64,000 nucleotides of DNA from CAVPDE01 sp963702565 (GCA_963702565.1 CAVPDE010000015.1:62001-126000); one strand, 5' to 3'. Shown: positions 23,441-32,944, counted from the stretch's first letter. The notes: a model not told the origin generated them from the letters alone. Translations and numbers: made by a program.

Positions 23441-24352
23441 ATGTTTCGATTAAGAGACCTGATACTGCTCATCGTCATCTACTCCTCGTTGCTCGCAGGA
23501 ATCTTTCTTCCAAAGGCAGGTGAGATCTTTCAGGCTTTTCCCCTTTACTGCATGATGGCTCTCCTCTTCCTGAGCTTTCTCTCGATCAGCCTTTCGGACA
23601 TATCCAAAACCCTACGCAGCAAAGGCGTTGTCATCGGCGTCTTTCTTTTCATCAGGATGATCCTTTTGCCTGCAGCAGTCTTCTTTGTCTTTAGCGCCCT
23701 TTGGCCCGGATACAGCCTTTCCGCATTGCTCCTGACCGGGATATCCACCGGCGTTGTGGCGCCTTTTATTTCAACCCTGCTTCAGGCCAACACGCCGCTG
23801 GTGCTGGTCATGGTGGTGTGTTCCTCTTTGCTGGTTCCCTTCACCCTTCCCCCCATGGTGGACATTCTTTGCAGCCGGTCCATGGAGCTTTCCGTTTGGG
23901 CCATGATGCGGCTGCTGCTGATTGTCATCTTTGTTCCTGTTGCGCTCGCGCAAACCATGAGGAAGATTTCTTTGAGAGCGGTGGAAAGTCTGAGGCAGCA
24001 TCAGTTTCCCGTTTCTCTGATCCTGTTCGCCGTCACCAACATGGGGATCTTTTCCAAGTACTCCAATTTTTTTCACCAAGAGCCGATGACGATCGCTCTG
24101 GCAACGGTGGTGGCATTCCTTCTGGCCGCTTTGTACCTCGTGGCGGGAATTCTTCTTTCCTGGGGAAGACCGGTTGAAGATCAGGTGGCGGCGGTCATTT
24201 GCCTGGGGATCATGAACAATGTGCTGGTGATTGTGTTCAGCTCTGAGTTTTTCACGCCCATCGAGCCCACGGTCGCGGCCATGTACATGATTCCCTTCTT
24301 TGCGCTGATTGTGCCGTTGAGGGCGTATCGGAGCTGGAAGGTGAAGGGATAA
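23441..24352 (+). CDS. SBF (bile acid:sodium symporter)-family transporter
   Basis: A 303-residue inner-membrane protein with about nine or ten hydrophobic helices and almost no soluble loops. The pattern of paired helices with the central segment LLLTGISTGVVAPFISTLLQAN and the later NMGIFSKYSNFF and CLGIMNNVLVIVFSSEFF (a polar Asn-Asn in a helix) matches the BASS/SBF fold, which moves organic anions or metalloid oxyanions with sodium or protons. The substrate is unknown; it lacks clear ACR3 arsenite signatures. It is convergent with the macro-domain gene. Confidence 0.75.
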   Translation: MFRLRDLILLIVIYSSLLAGIFLPKAGEIFQAFPLYCMMALLFLSFLSISLSDISKTLRSKGVVIGVFLFIRMILLPAAVFFVFSALWPGYSLSALLLTGISTGVVAPFISTLLQANTPLVLVMVVCSSLLVPFTLPPMVDILCSRSMELSVWAMMRLLLIVIFVPVALAQTMRKISLRAVESLRQHQFPVSLILFAVTNMGIFSKYSNFFHQEPMTIALATVVAFLLAALYLVAGILLSWGRPVEDQVAAVICLGIMNNVLVIVFSSEFFTPIEPTVAAMYMIPFFALIVPLRAYRSWKVKG

Positions 24353-24396
24353 AAGCGATTCACCACAGAGTCACAGAGGGCGCAGAGATATCATCT

Positions 24397-24430
24397 CTTT
24401 CGTCTGCCGGGAGGTTCCGGCAGACGAAAG
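24397..24430. terminator. Bidirectional-type hairpin between convergent genes
   Basis: A perfect 14-bp stem CTTTCGTCTGCCGG / CCGGCAGACGAAAG with loop GAGGTT lies between the SBF transporter and macro-domain genes. There is no clear T-run on either side, so termination is inferred from strength and position. The preceding CACAGAGTCACAGAGGGCG words (24363-24382) belong to the iterated-word family. Confidence 0.5.
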
Positions 24431-24437
24431 GGGTGCC

Positions 24438-24959
24438 TCAATTGCCGAGAATGCGCGCCGCGGTTTCCTTATAAGTGCTCAGGACTTTTTCGCCGAAGCA
24501 GACAAAGACGACCTTCGTGACAGTCTTGTCCGTGGCCAGGAATTTCTTGGTTTCCTTTAAGGCGATCTCTGTGGCCCGTTCCAGGGGAAACCCGTAAGCG
24601 CCGGTGCTGATGGAGGGGAACGCCATGGTCTTTACCCCCTTCTCTTTTGCCGCTTTGAAGCAGTTCCTGTAACAGTTCGCAAGAAGGCCGTCCTCGTTTT
24701 TGTTTCCCCCGCCCCAGATCGGTCCTGCCGTGTGAATCACCCATTGGGCGGGAAGACGATAGCCTTTGCTCACTCTGGCCTCGCCGGTCGGGCACCCTCC
24801 GATCTTCCTCGTTTCCTGCAAGAGTTCCGGCCCGGCCGCTCTGTGAATCGCGCCGTCCACGCCGCCCCCGCCCAGCAGGGAGGTGTTGGCTGCGTTCACA
24901 ATGGCATCGACGTTCTGTTTCGTAATGTCGCCCTCAACAATCTCTACTCTGGGATCCAT
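24438..24959 (-). CDS. Macro-domain protein, probable O-acetyl-ADP-ribose deacetylase
   Basis: A 173-residue single macro domain. The ADP-ribose-binding features are EGDITKQNVDAIVNAANTSL, then GGGGVDGAIHRAAG, and the phosphate loop SISTGAYGFPLERA. Enzymes of this type remove acetyl from O-acetyl-ADP-ribose or hydrolyse ADP-ribose from glutamate. The Asn-Ala-Ala-Asn and Gly-rich loops are intact. ATG 24959 has a GGAGG site about 8 bases upstream; the 25-codon extension to 25034 is not convincing. Confidence 0.93.
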   Translation of the reverse strand: MDPRVEIVEGDITKQNVDAIVNAANTSLLGGGGVDGAIHRAAGPELLQETRKIGGCPTGEARVSKGYRLPAQWVIHTAGPIWGGGNKNEDGLLANCYRNCFKAAKEKGVKTMAFPSISTGAYGFPLERATEIALKETKKFLATDKTVTKVVFVCFGEKVLSTYKETAARILGN

Positions 24960-25203
24960 AAGGCACCTCCTATAAATCCCTTTTTGTCCCCTGTTTATCA
25001 CAGCGCGGCGTAGCCGCAACCAAATCCGAAGCACGAAATCCGAAACAAATTAAAATGACCAAAATCCCAATGATCTAAACAAGTTCAAGAACGAGACAGA
25101 GAATTTGCTTAATGAATTTCAAGAAAATGCACATCAGTAGTACAGGGGGAGCTGTTTCTCTCCCAGAGAACGTAGAGGCCGCAGAGAAGAAGACGGCTAG
25201 TTG

Positions 25204-26364
25204 CTATTCCTTCAGATCCTTGAGGGCGGCATCGATGCGATCAAAGGCCTCCTTCAGGACCTCCCGCGAGGTGGCGAAGTTGATGCGGATGTAGTTTTCA
25301 CCGGGGGGGCCGAACTCGGCGCCGTCCATGACAATCACTTTCGCTTTTTCTTTGAGGACCTCGCAGAGCTGTTTTGCCTTCATGCCCAAGCCCGAGATGT
25401 CCGGGAACAGGAAGGGAGTCGCCTGAGGCACGGGGCAGGAAACCCCGGGGATCCTGGTAAGCCGCCCTACCCCGTAGTCCCGCATCTCCTTGAGATGGGC
25501 CATGAGCTTGGAAATCCAGGGGCTCCCGGTGGTCAGCGCAGCCTTTGCAGCGGCCTGAGCAAGCGTGTCTGTGTGAACAATCACGTCGTGGATGCGTTTT
25601 TTCAGCGCCGCCGCAAACTCCCCGCCCGTCACGATGTAGGCAATGCGATATCCCGGAATACCGAAGGCCTTGCTGAAACCAAATACCGTGACGGTTCTGT
25701 GGAACAGATCGTCGCTCAAGGAGGCGATGCTCACATGTTCCCCTTCGAACAACATGTCCTCGTAGAGCTCGTCGGTGAAAATGAGGAGGTTATGCTTTTG
25801 GGCGATCTCGGCGATCCCTTCGAGCTCCTTTCGCGTGAAAACCCTGCCCGTGGGGTTGTGAGGGTTTGACACCATCAGCATCCGGGTGCGGGGGGTGATG
25901 CGGCGTTTGAGATCATCGAGATCAAGGCTCAGTCCGTTGCGAAAGTCCAATGGGTTGAAGACAGGCACGGCCTGCGCATTGAGGACATTGTGGATGAATG
26001 GGGGATACACGGGGCCCGGGCAAATGACCGCCTCATCTCCCGGCTTCAGGAAGTAGTAGCAGGTCATGAAAATGGCAAACATGGTCCCGGGGATCATGTG
26101 CACATGGTCGGGGGTTGCCGATATTCGATTGATGCGCCGGAGTTTGTCGCACACCACCTCCACCACATCGGGATCGCCCCCGTAGGGCCCATAGGGGGTT
26201 CGGTCCTCTCTTGCGGCCCGGATGACCGCCTCTTTGATCTCTTCAGGGGCTTTAAAATCGAGGTCCGCCACTGAAAGGGAAATCACATCGTCTTGCCAGC
26301 GCCCCCACTTGAGGGCCGCACGCTTCCGCAGGAATTCAAGATCAACAGAATCGAAATGAGACAT
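25204..26364 (-). CDS. PLP aminotransferase of the MalY/PatB type (possible cystathionine beta-lyase)
   Basis: A 386-residue fold-type I PLP enzyme. The N-terminus (WGRWQDDVISLSVADLDFKAPEEI) and TPYGPYGGDP are typical of MalY/PatB enzymes. Further motifs are SNPHNPTGRVF, FTDELYEDM and the PLP lysine in FGFSKAFGIPGYRIAY. The C-terminal Arg is in YIRINFA. Members cleave cystathionine or act as aminotransferases; the choice cannot be made here. ATG 26364 has a GGAG site upstream (start of the MSHFDSVDLEFL segment). It is transcribed away from the macro-domain gene's promoter region, on the same strand. Confidence 0.88.
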   Translation of the reverse strand: MSHFDSVDLEFLRKRAALKWGRWQDDVISLSVADLDFKAPEEIKEAVIRAAREDRTPYGPYGGDPDVVEVVCDKLRRINRISATPDHVHMIPGTMFAIFMTCYYFLKPGDEAVICPGPVYPPFIHNVLNAQAVPVFNPLDFRNGLSLDLDDLKRRITPRTRMLMVSNPHNPTGRVFTRKELEGIAEIAQKHNLLIFTDELYEDMLFEGEHVSIASLSDDLFHRTVTVFGFSKAFGIPGYRIAYIVTGGEFAAALKKRIHDVIVHTDTLAQAAAKAALTTGSPWISKLMAHLKEMRDYGVGRLTRIPGVSCPVPQATPFLFPDISGLGMKAKQLCEVLKEKAKVIVMDGAEFGPPGENYIRINFATSREVLKEAFDRIDAALKDLKE

Positions 26365-26378
26365 AGAAACTCCATGAA

Positions 26379-26514
26379 GACGGTGCACGGTTCAAGGTAC
26401 AAGGTGCACGGAATAAGATCAATAGCAAGACGGCGCACGGGTCACGGTATACGGAAAAACAGACAAACATGGGTTTTGGGCCGTGAACCGTGTCCCGTGA
26501 GCCGTGCACCGTCC
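26379..26514. repeat. Iterated-word inverted repeat between glucan phosphorylase and PatB-like genes
   Basis: GACGGTGCACGG (26379-26390) plus several degenerate CACGGNNCA words are mirrored by CCGTGAACCGTGTCCCGTGA words and GCCGTGCACCGTC (26501-26513). The block fills the whole gap between the stop codon at 26515 and the next gene's start region. Confidence 0.65.
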
Positions 26515-29079
26515 TTATGCTTGTCCCCAGATCGCGAGGCCCATGGCGTGGCGGCTCTCGGGGTTGGGGTGATTGGGCGTGATCCGAACATTGACCCCAA
26601 AGTGCCCCGCTTCTTCGAACATGATCTCACACCGGTACCTGTAGAGGCGATCACCGACTGTTTCCGAGGGCTTCATCACCTGGGTGAACCGGTCCAGATA
26701 ACGGTTGGACGGATCCACCCTCCCTGAGTAGACTTCCACGAGCAGGTCTTCCGGCAGCAGTTCCCCGAGATAGATGTCGGTCTCAACCGTGTACCCTTGC
26801 CCCACAACCGCTTCAGAAATTTCAGGCAGCCGAATCCCCTTGATGGCCACATGGGTCCAATTGTACATCACCTTTTCTCGCCATTTGGCGAGTTTCTTGA
26901 GGTTCTCCCATTCGTGTTCCATGAGCTGGGCCCCTCGCTCCGCGGCAGGGAGATAGAACCGGTCCCAGTATTCCGACACCATGCGGTGAGTGTTGAACAT
27001 GGGGCAGAGCTTGTGCATGGAGGCTTTCATTTTGGCGACCCATCGTCTGGGGATCCCGTCAGGGCCCCTCTCATAAAAGATGGGAGTGATGTCCTTCTCG
27101 AGGATATCGTAGAGCGCGCGGCCTTCCAGGTCGTCCTGGAACCCGTGATCTTCATACTCCTCGCCGTTTCCGATGGCCCAGCCGATTTCCCGGTCGTAGC
27201 CTTCGTCCCACCAGCCGTCAAGCACGCTGAAGTGCAGAGCGCCGTTGGCGACCGCTTTCATTCCGCTTGTCCCGCAGGCTTCGTTTGGGCGCCTGGGCGT
27301 GTTAAGCCAGATGTCCACGCCCTGGACCATGGCGCGGGCAATGTCCAGGTCATAGTCTTCCAGGAAGACCATGTGGCGTCTCAGCGTCTCTCTGTTCGTT
27401 GTCTGAATGAGTTGTTTGATCAGGTCCTTGCCCATCGTATCTTGAGGGTGGGCTTTGCCTGCAAAAATGATCTGCGCGGGACGCTCCGAGTTGGTCAGAA
27501 TCTTTTCGAGCCTGGCAATATCCTTGAGAACAAGGTAGGCCCTCTTGTAAGGGGCGAATCTCCGGGCAAACCCGATGGTGAGGGTCTCGGTGTTGAGCAC
27601 CTCGTCCGCAAGGGCGAGATCCCTGTCTGAAGCGCCCCGTCTGGCCAGTTGCTTCTTGAGCCTCATCCGCGTGAACCCGACGAGCCTTTCCCTTCCCCTT
27701 TCGTGGGTTCTCCACAGTTCCGAGTCGGGAATTCTGTCCACCCTCTCCCAGATCCTCACATTGTCGGGGTCTTCAATCCACCGGGGGCTGAGATAGCGGT
27801 CGAAGTGCTCTGCCATGCCTTTGGATATGTAGGAGGGGATGTGAACGCCGTTAGTGACGTGAACAATGGGCAGGTCGGACTCAGGGGATCTGGGCCATAT
27901 CTTCTGCCACATTCTGCGGCTCACGTGGCCGTGAAGACGGCTGACCGCATTGTTCCAGTTGGAGAGCCGGAGAGCAAGAACCGCCATGGAGAACTCCTCA
28001 TCTTTGTTCCTCGGATCCTGCCTTCCGAAACCCAGGAGCACGTGAATGGAGATTCCCATGGCCTTTGCCGGGGCTTCAAAGTAGGCCCGCATCAGATCCG
28101 GGTGAAAGGTGTCGATGCCCGCAGGAACAGGGGTGTGGGTGGTGAACACGCTGGTGACCCTCACCAGCTCGACGGCTTCGTTGAAGCTCAGGCCCCGATC
28201 TTCTCTAAGTTCCCGGATCCGCTCAAAAGCCGTGAACGCAGAGTGCCCCTCATTCATGTGGTAAACGGCCGGCTGGAGGCCCATGGCTTTGAGCATCCTG
28301 ACCCCGCCGATCCCCAGGATGATCTCCTGGCGGATTCTCATCTCCCGATCGCCCCCGTAAAGCTGGGAGGTGATGGTCCTGGCCCACTCGGAGTTCTCTT
28401 TCATGTTGGTGTCCAGAAGATAAAGGCAGGTTCTTCCGATGTTTACCTGCCACACCTGAACCCTGACCATCTCGCCCTTGAGGTCCACACAGACCGTGAC
28501 GGGATTACCCTGCCCGTCCCTAACGAGATGCATGGGCATGGTGCTGAACTGGTTGACCGGGTAGCTCTCCATCTGCCACCCGTCCTGGATGAGGTATTGC
28601 CTGAAATATCCCTTCTGATAGGCAAGGGAGATGCCGACCACAGGGAGCCTCAGGTCGCTCGCGGATTTCAGGTGATCGCCTGAAAGGATGCCCAGACCTC
28701 CGGAATAGATGGGGAGAGAGTCTGCAACGCCGCACTCTGCCGTGAAATAGGCGACAAGAAAAGGCTGTTTTCCGCTCCCGAAGACTGCGGGGTCGGGCTT
28801 TTCAGACATGTAGCGATCAAAGTCCTGCTTGACCCTTGCCAGGTGAGCGCAAAACCCCTCATCCCCGGCCAGGCTCTTGAGGTCGATCTGCTTAAGGCGT
28901 ACAAGGAGTTCCACCGGGTTTTCCCTGGTCTCTTCCCACAGATCCGGGTTCATGCTCCGGAAAAGGGTTTCCGCGTCGGAGTTCCAAACGAACCAGAGAT
29001 TTCGGGAAAGTTCGTGGATGGTCTGAAGGGCCTCGGGGATCAGAGGTTTTACATCCAGGGTCCTGATGGGTGTTGTCAT
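26515..29079 (-). CDS. glgP: Alpha-glucan (glycogen) phosphorylase
   Basis: An 854-residue GT35 phosphorylase releasing glucose-1-phosphate from glycogen or maltodextrins. The N-terminal DUF3417-type segment (ELSRNLWFVWNSDAETLFRSM) marks the AgpA/long bacterial subgroup rather than the GlgP of enterics. The catalytic core includes ECGVADSLPIYSGGLGILSGDHLK, HMNEGHSAF, FAGKAHPQD and the PLP-lysine region EACGTSGMKAVANGALHFSVLDGWW. ATG 29079 is chosen with GGAGG about 12 bases upstream. The gene is the last of the operon malQ - cdaA fusion - glgP (gaps 22 and 36 bases), a sensible glycogen/maltodextrin-degrading pair. Confidence 0.94.
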   Translation of the reverse strand: MTTPIRTLDVKPLIPEALQTIHELSRNLWFVWNSDAETLFRSMNPDLWEETRENPVELLVRLKQIDLKSLAGDEGFCAHLARVKQDFDRYMSEKPDPAVFGSGKQPFLVAYFTAECGVADSLPIYSGGLGILSGDHLKSASDLRLPVVGISLAYQKGYFRQYLIQDGWQMESYPVNQFSTMPMHLVRDGQGNPVTVCVDLKGEMVRVQVWQVNIGRTCLYLLDTNMKENSEWARTITSQLYGGDREMRIRQEIILGIGGVRMLKAMGLQPAVYHMNEGHSAFTAFERIRELREDRGLSFNEAVELVRVTSVFTTHTPVPAGIDTFHPDLMRAYFEAPAKAMGISIHVLLGFGRQDPRNKDEEFSMAVLALRLSNWNNAVSRLHGHVSRRMWQKIWPRSPESDLPIVHVTNGVHIPSYISKGMAEHFDRYLSPRWIEDPDNVRIWERVDRIPDSELWRTHERGRERLVGFTRMRLKKQLARRGASDRDLALADEVLNTETLTIGFARRFAPYKRAYLVLKDIARLEKILTNSERPAQIIFAGKAHPQDTMGKDLIKQLIQTTNRETLRRHMVFLEDYDLDIARAMVQGVDIWLNTPRRPNEACGTSGMKAVANGALHFSVLDGWWDEGYDREIGWAIGNGEEYEDHGFQDDLEGRALYDILEKDITPIFYERGPDGIPRRWVAKMKASMHKLCPMFNTHRMVSEYWDRFYLPAAERGAQLMEHEWENLKKLAKWREKVMYNWTHVAIKGIRLPEISEAVVGQGYTVETDIYLGELLPEDLLVEVYSGRVDPSNRYLDRFTQVMKPSETVGDRLYRYRCEIMFEEAGHFGVNVRITPNHPNPESRHAMGLAIWGQA

Positions 29080-29115
29080 GGGTTTTTTTGCCTCCAAAGG
29101 GAGCAGAATTTAGGT

Positions 29116-30285
29116 TCATGGCGTTTCATGGAACTTGAAGGTGATCTGAGACGGTTCGATGCTCACAATGTACACGCGCTCGTTGGGGAGCATGAAAAGA
29201 TCCCTGCTGAGGGCAAAGGACTTTTTTCCTGTTGCCGCAGGAGAAAGATCGAGCTCCGCGTGCACGTTTTTTTCACTCAACACACTCGCGTCCTTTCTGA
29301 GTCCTCTGACTCTGATGCGGACTTTCGGGTCCAGGGGTTCCGCGATTTTCATCGTCGCAGGAACGTTGCGCAGTTCCAGGGGCACCGCAAAAGCCACCTC
29401 AAAGTCCTGCTGGCCTGCGAGAAGGAGCCAGAAAACCAGAACCAGGAGCAGCGTTCCATATTTCGCCTTCCACTGGTTGATAAAGAGGGGGCGAATCTTA
29501 TCGTTCCATGGCACGCTTTCCTGTCTTGCCGGCCGCAGCGCATCCAGGAGCATTTGACTCATGACTCCCGCCGTTGCAGGATGAAACACTTTTCGTTCAA
29601 CGATGAGGGTGACCTCACCCCGCTCTTCGGAGACCACGACCATAAGCGCATCACACCGTTCACTCAGGCCCATGGCCGCCCTGTGCCGCGTTCCCCATTC
29701 TTTGGGCAGTCCTTCCTCCGAGCTCAGGGGCAAATAGCAGGCGACGATCTGGATGCGGCCCTCCTTGATCAGGATGGCTCCGTCATGAAGGGGGGACTCT
29801 TTCTGAAAGATGCTCGTCAGGAGCTCTGGAGTGGGCTTGCCCTCGAGGGTTTGTCCTGAGGTCACACACTCCTCGACTCTTTCACTTCGCTCGATGAGGA
29901 TGAGGGCGCCGACCTTGCGCTCGGCGAGCATGAAGACCGCATCCGAAAGACCCTGAGTCCACTGGCCGGGCTGGGCCGTTTTTCGGAGACCGAGGGTGCG
30001 CAGAGGGTCGAATCTTTCAAGGGCCTGACGGATCTCGGACTGGAAGAGGATGATCAGCAGGATCACGAGCACCTGCCAGAGAATCTGGAAGACCCACGTC
30101 GTCAGGAAAAGGCCCCAGGTCTGGGCAATGGTAAAGACGACACCAAGGGCAAACAGTCCGATAAGGGCCTTGAACGCCTTGGTCCCCCTGAACCAAAGAT
30201 AAAGATGATAGGCGACCACGGTCAGGAAGAGGATGTCGAGCAGATCCTGGATTCGCAAATTTGCTATGAGGGCAATGGTATTCAC
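29116..30285 (-). CDS. Diadenylate cyclase CdaA fused to a YbbR (CdaR-like) domain
   Basis: A 389-residue membrane protein that should make cyclic di-AMP. Three N-terminal helices (about residues 10-80) match CdaA. The DAC domain has both catalytic motifs, DGA at 168-170 and RHR at 200-202. A fourth membrane segment follows at about 278-290 (LLLVLVFWLLLAG), and the remaining ~95 residues (FEVAFAVPLELRNVP..., VRIRVRGL, then SRDLFMLPNERVYIVSIEPSQI) form one YbbR-like repeat. In Firmicutes and others CdaA and its YbbR-containing regulator CdaR are separate neighbouring genes; here they are joined. The usual third partner glmM is not adjacent. It lies between malQ and the phosphorylase. Confidence 0.9.
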   Translation of the reverse strand: MNTIALIANLRIQDLLDILFLTVVAYHLYLWFRGTKAFKALIGLFALGVVFTIAQTWGLFLTTWVFQILWQVLVILLIILFQSEIRQALERFDPLRTLGLRKTAQPGQWTQGLSDAVFMLAERKVGALILIERSERVEECVTSGQTLEGKPTPELLTSIFQKESPLHDGAILIKEGRIQIVACYLPLSSEEGLPKEWGTRHRAAMGLSERCDALMVVVSEERGEVTLIVERKVFHPATAGVMSQMLLDALRPARQESVPWNDKIRPLFINQWKAKYGTLLLVLVFWLLLAGQQDFEVAFAVPLELRNVPATMKIAEPLDPKVRIRVRGLRKDASVLSEKNVHAELDLSPAATGKKSFALSRDLFMLPNERVYIVSIEPSQITFKFHETP

Positions 30286-30307
30286 GAGAAATCGCTAAGG
30301 GGTTTCC

Positions 30308-31813
30308 TCATCTTGCGTTTCGGCCATAGATTTCCGTCAGTTCGAGAAGCTCTTTTGCCAGCGGAGCCGTGATCTGCTCAGGCACAAGCCGCCAATGCCA
30401 GTTTCCGTTTTCCCGGGCCGGCCGGTTCATGCGCGCCCATTCGCCGAGACCCAGGAGGTCCTGCATGGGCAGAATGGCAGTGTCGGCCACCGACATCATG
30501 GCGAGGCGGATCATTTCCCTGTGCACATTGTCCGCGTTGACCTCCCTGCCTAAGTACCGGGACAGGCGCGCCCTGTCCTGTTCACCAAGTTCCTTTTCAT
30601 ACCAGGCCCTTGCCGTGTTGTTGTCATGAGTGCCGGTGTAAACCACAGCATTTTTCGTGTGGTTGTGGGGAGCATAGGCATTCCTGGGGAGGCTTTCGTC
30701 AAAGGCAAAGAGGAGCACTTTCATCCCCGGAAATCCGAAATGCTCCATGGCGGCCCACACATCCGGGGTGATGGTGCCGAGATCTTCAGCTAGGATTGGC
30801 AGATCCGGGAAGACCGACGAGAGCCGGGTGAAGAAGTCCATGCCCGGGGCTTCCACCCATTGGCCGTTCACGGCGATCGTCTCGGTTGCAGGCACTTCCC
30901 AGTAAGCCATGAAACCACGGAAGTGATCCACTCTGACCACATCAAACAGGTTAAGGTTGTGGCGAATGCGCCTCGTCCACCACTCATAACCTGTGCTTTG
31001 GAGCGCCTCCCACCGGTATACGGGATTCCCCCACAGTTGGCCAGTCTTGCTGAAGTAGTCGGGCGGAACTCCCGCAACCGTAAGCGGTCTTTTTTCGTGG
31101 TCGAGATTGAAGAGGTCGGGGTGCATCCAGACGTCCGCACTGTCATAGACGACGTAGATGGGCATATCCCCGATGATTTTGATTCCCTTCTCAGTGCAAT
31201 ATTTCTTGAGCGATGACCATTGCCTGAAAAAAAGATGCTGAAAAAATTTCTGCTCCTGAATCCTCTCGCGCAGTCTTTCTCTTTCGCGACCGAGCGCTTC
31301 CGGGTCCCTGTTCCGCAAGGGGTCCGGCCACTCGTTCCAGGGTCTGCCGTTGAACTGCTCTTTGAGCGCAACAAACAGAGCAAAATCATCGAGCCATGAG
31401 GATTGCTGGGAACAGAAGCTTCTGTATTCTCCGTTTGTCCCCTCTTTTTTGAACCGGGAGTAGGCCAGGGAAAGAAGCCTGTGTTTATAGGAGACGACGA
31501 GTTCGAAATCTACCCGGTTCCGTGAAAAAGCGGGAACAGGTTCCACCTCGGCCTGGGCGAGGGCCCCTTCCTGAAGGAGCAGTTCCGGGCTGATGAGAAG
31601 AGGATTAGAGCCGAAGGCGGACATGCTGTGATAAGGGGAGTTCCCATACATGATATCCGTAGGATTGAGGGGAAGGCACTGCCAGTAGCTCTGCTTGGTT
31701 TCGGCGAGAAAATCTGCGAATCGATAGGACCAGGGTCCGAAATCTCCTATGCCGAAAGGAGACGGAAGAGATGTGAAGTGGAGGAGAATGCCGCTCCCCC
31801 TCTGATTCAACAT
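30308..31813 (-). CDS. malQ: 4-alpha-glucanotransferase (amylomaltase)
   Basis: A 501-residue GH77 enzyme that transfers maltodextrin segments between glucans. GSGILLHFTSLPSPFGIGDFG, WQCLPLNPTD, then GDMPIYVVYDSADVW, VVRVDHFRGFMAYWEVPA (catalytic Asp nucleophile), ILAEDLGTITPDV (acid/base Glu) and YTGTHDNNT are all present. The length is that of typical bacterial MalQ. ATG 31813 is preferred because the GGAGGAA ribosome site overlaps the other possible ATG at 31825. It is the first gene of the three-gene operon, working with the phosphorylase to degrade storage glucan. Confidence 0.95.
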   Translation of the reverse strand: MLNQRGSGILLHFTSLPSPFGIGDFGPWSYRFADFLAETKQSYWQCLPLNPTDIMYGNSPYHSMSAFGSNPLLISPELLLQEGALAQAEVEPVPAFSRNRVDFELVVSYKHRLLSLAYSRFKKEGTNGEYRSFCSQQSSWLDDFALFVALKEQFNGRPWNEWPDPLRNRDPEALGRERERLRERIQEQKFFQHLFFRQWSSLKKYCTEKGIKIIGDMPIYVVYDSADVWMHPDLFNLDHEKRPLTVAGVPPDYFSKTGQLWGNPVYRWEALQSTGYEWWTRRIRHNLNLFDVVRVDHFRGFMAYWEVPATETIAVNGQWVEAPGMDFFTRLSSVFPDLPILAEDLGTITPDVWAAMEHFGFPGMKVLLFAFDESLPRNAYAPHNHTKNAVVYTGTHDNNTARAWYEKELGEQDRARLSRYLGREVNADNVHREMIRLAMMSVADTAILPMQDLLGLGEWARMNRPARENGNWHWRLVPEQITAPLAKELLELTEIYGRNAR

Positions 31814-31891
31814 GCGTTCCTCCATGGCAAGTGGCTATCAAAACTCAAATTTTACTGGATTATTCGAGGGCGAGCAACAGGATTCTTTGCA

Positions 31892-31999
31892 AGATAGCAA
31901 AGAGCGTAGAGCATAGAGCGTAGAGCTTAGAGAAAGAAAAATCCGAAAAGCAGTTTGTTTTACTCTATGCTCTATGCTCTTCGCTCTCCGCTTTATGCT
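31892..31999. repeat. GAGCGTA iterated-word inverted repeat
   Basis: Words of the form AGAGCGTAGAGCATAG (31900-31930) are mirrored by CTCTATGCTCTATGCTC and TTCGCTCTCCGC (31963-31990) around a spacer of about 35 bases. No gene is visible. It fills the gap between malQ and the membrane-anchored unknown protein. Confidence 0.65.
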
Positions 32000-32001
32000 T
32001 C

Positions 32002-32871
32002 TTATTGCCGTTTTCGTAGGTATTCCTTCTCCATCTCCTCAAGGTTCTTCAGGTAAGTCTGCTTGAAACGGAAATCAGGATACAGGGCGATCTCTCTGGT
32101 AAGAGGAGCAATGAACGGGAGAACATCGATCCCATAAGAGTTCCTGCCCTGTCTGTCCGCTTCCTGCAGGATCAGGAGGGAATAGTAGCTGCACAGGAGC
32201 CGCAATCCCACGGGCCTTCTGTAAAGATAGGACCTTCCTCCGATGGTGTTCAGGAAAAAACCGGCGTAATGGTAAAGCACGTCCCTGGAGGGCCGAATCC
32301 CTTCCGGGTCAGGGCATCGACTGCCCAGGGTCGACCACCTGTAGAAGAGGTTCAGGGTGGGTTCCAGGTCTTCCCCTTCGTTCTTGAGGATGTCCCGGAT
32401 CAGCCTGAAGTCATTCTTGTCGAGAACCCGGAAAAACAGAAAGATGTTGTCATTGATGATGGAGGAGTCAATTCCTTCCCCTGCAGGTACGGGGAGCCTG
32501 GCGGAAAGCTTCCGAATCATTGCCTTGAACTGGGCATGGGTATCCAGGCCCTCGCCCAGGTGCCGCACATAGCCTTTTCCGTTCAAGTATTTGAAATAGT
32601 CCTGGATCTCCTGTTCGATCCGCTCGCAATAGGTTTTCTCGTCAGGGGGTTTGAGTTCGTTGGCGTCCGGGATAACCACCGGGCCTTTGGCCACCGGAGC
32701 TTGTTCGGGCGGCGCCTGCTTTTTAGGAGGCGGAGCTTTTTCAACGGCTGGTTTTTCAGCCTCTTTCCGACCCTGTTCCATGCCCCAAAAATATCCGGCC
32801 AGGATCGCGGCCACGCCGATGACAAGGATGGAGACCCACCACCAAAGACGTCCTTTATCTCTTTTCTTCAT
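32002..32871 (-). CDS. Membrane-anchored periplasmic protein of unknown function
   Basis: A 289-residue protein. After a basic N-terminus (MKKRDKGR) a single helix spans about residues 9-29 (LWWWVSILVIGVAAILAGYFW). A Pro/Ala/Lys-rich linker (about 38-72) leads to a helical periplasmic domain of about 200 residues with two cysteines (TYCERIEQEIQDYF and LGSRCPDPEG), possibly disulfide-linked. I do not recognise the family. The domain organisation suggests an envelope protein reaching across or along the cell wall. It precedes the histidine kinase gene on the same strand in genome order, separated by a repeat hairpin. Confidence 0.8.
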   Translation of the reverse strand: MKKRDKGRLWWWVSILVIGVAAILAGYFWGMEQGRKEAEKPAVEKAPPPKKQAPPEQAPVAKGPVVIPDANELKPPDEKTYCERIEQEIQDYFKYLNGKGYVRHLGEGLDTHAQFKAMIRKLSARLPVPAGEGIDSSIINDNIFLFFRVLDKNDFRLIRDILKNEGEDLEPTLNLFYRWSTLGSRCPDPEGIRPSRDVLYHYAGFFLNTIGGRSYLYRRPVGLRLLCSYYSLLILQEADRQGRNSYGIDVLPFIAPLTREIALYPDFRFKQTYLKNLEEMEKEYLRKRQ

Positions 32872-32944
32872 GTGTCCTCCCTCCTTGGCGTGGAGAATGG
32901 CCCATGAGCTAAAACAGAATTATCGGCCAGACACTAGAACTTAG

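Noticed and set aside
24732..25869. Plus-strand ORFs across the macro-domain and aminotransferase genes
   Set aside because: Both overlie strongly conserved minus-strand genes and their translations lack recognisable features.
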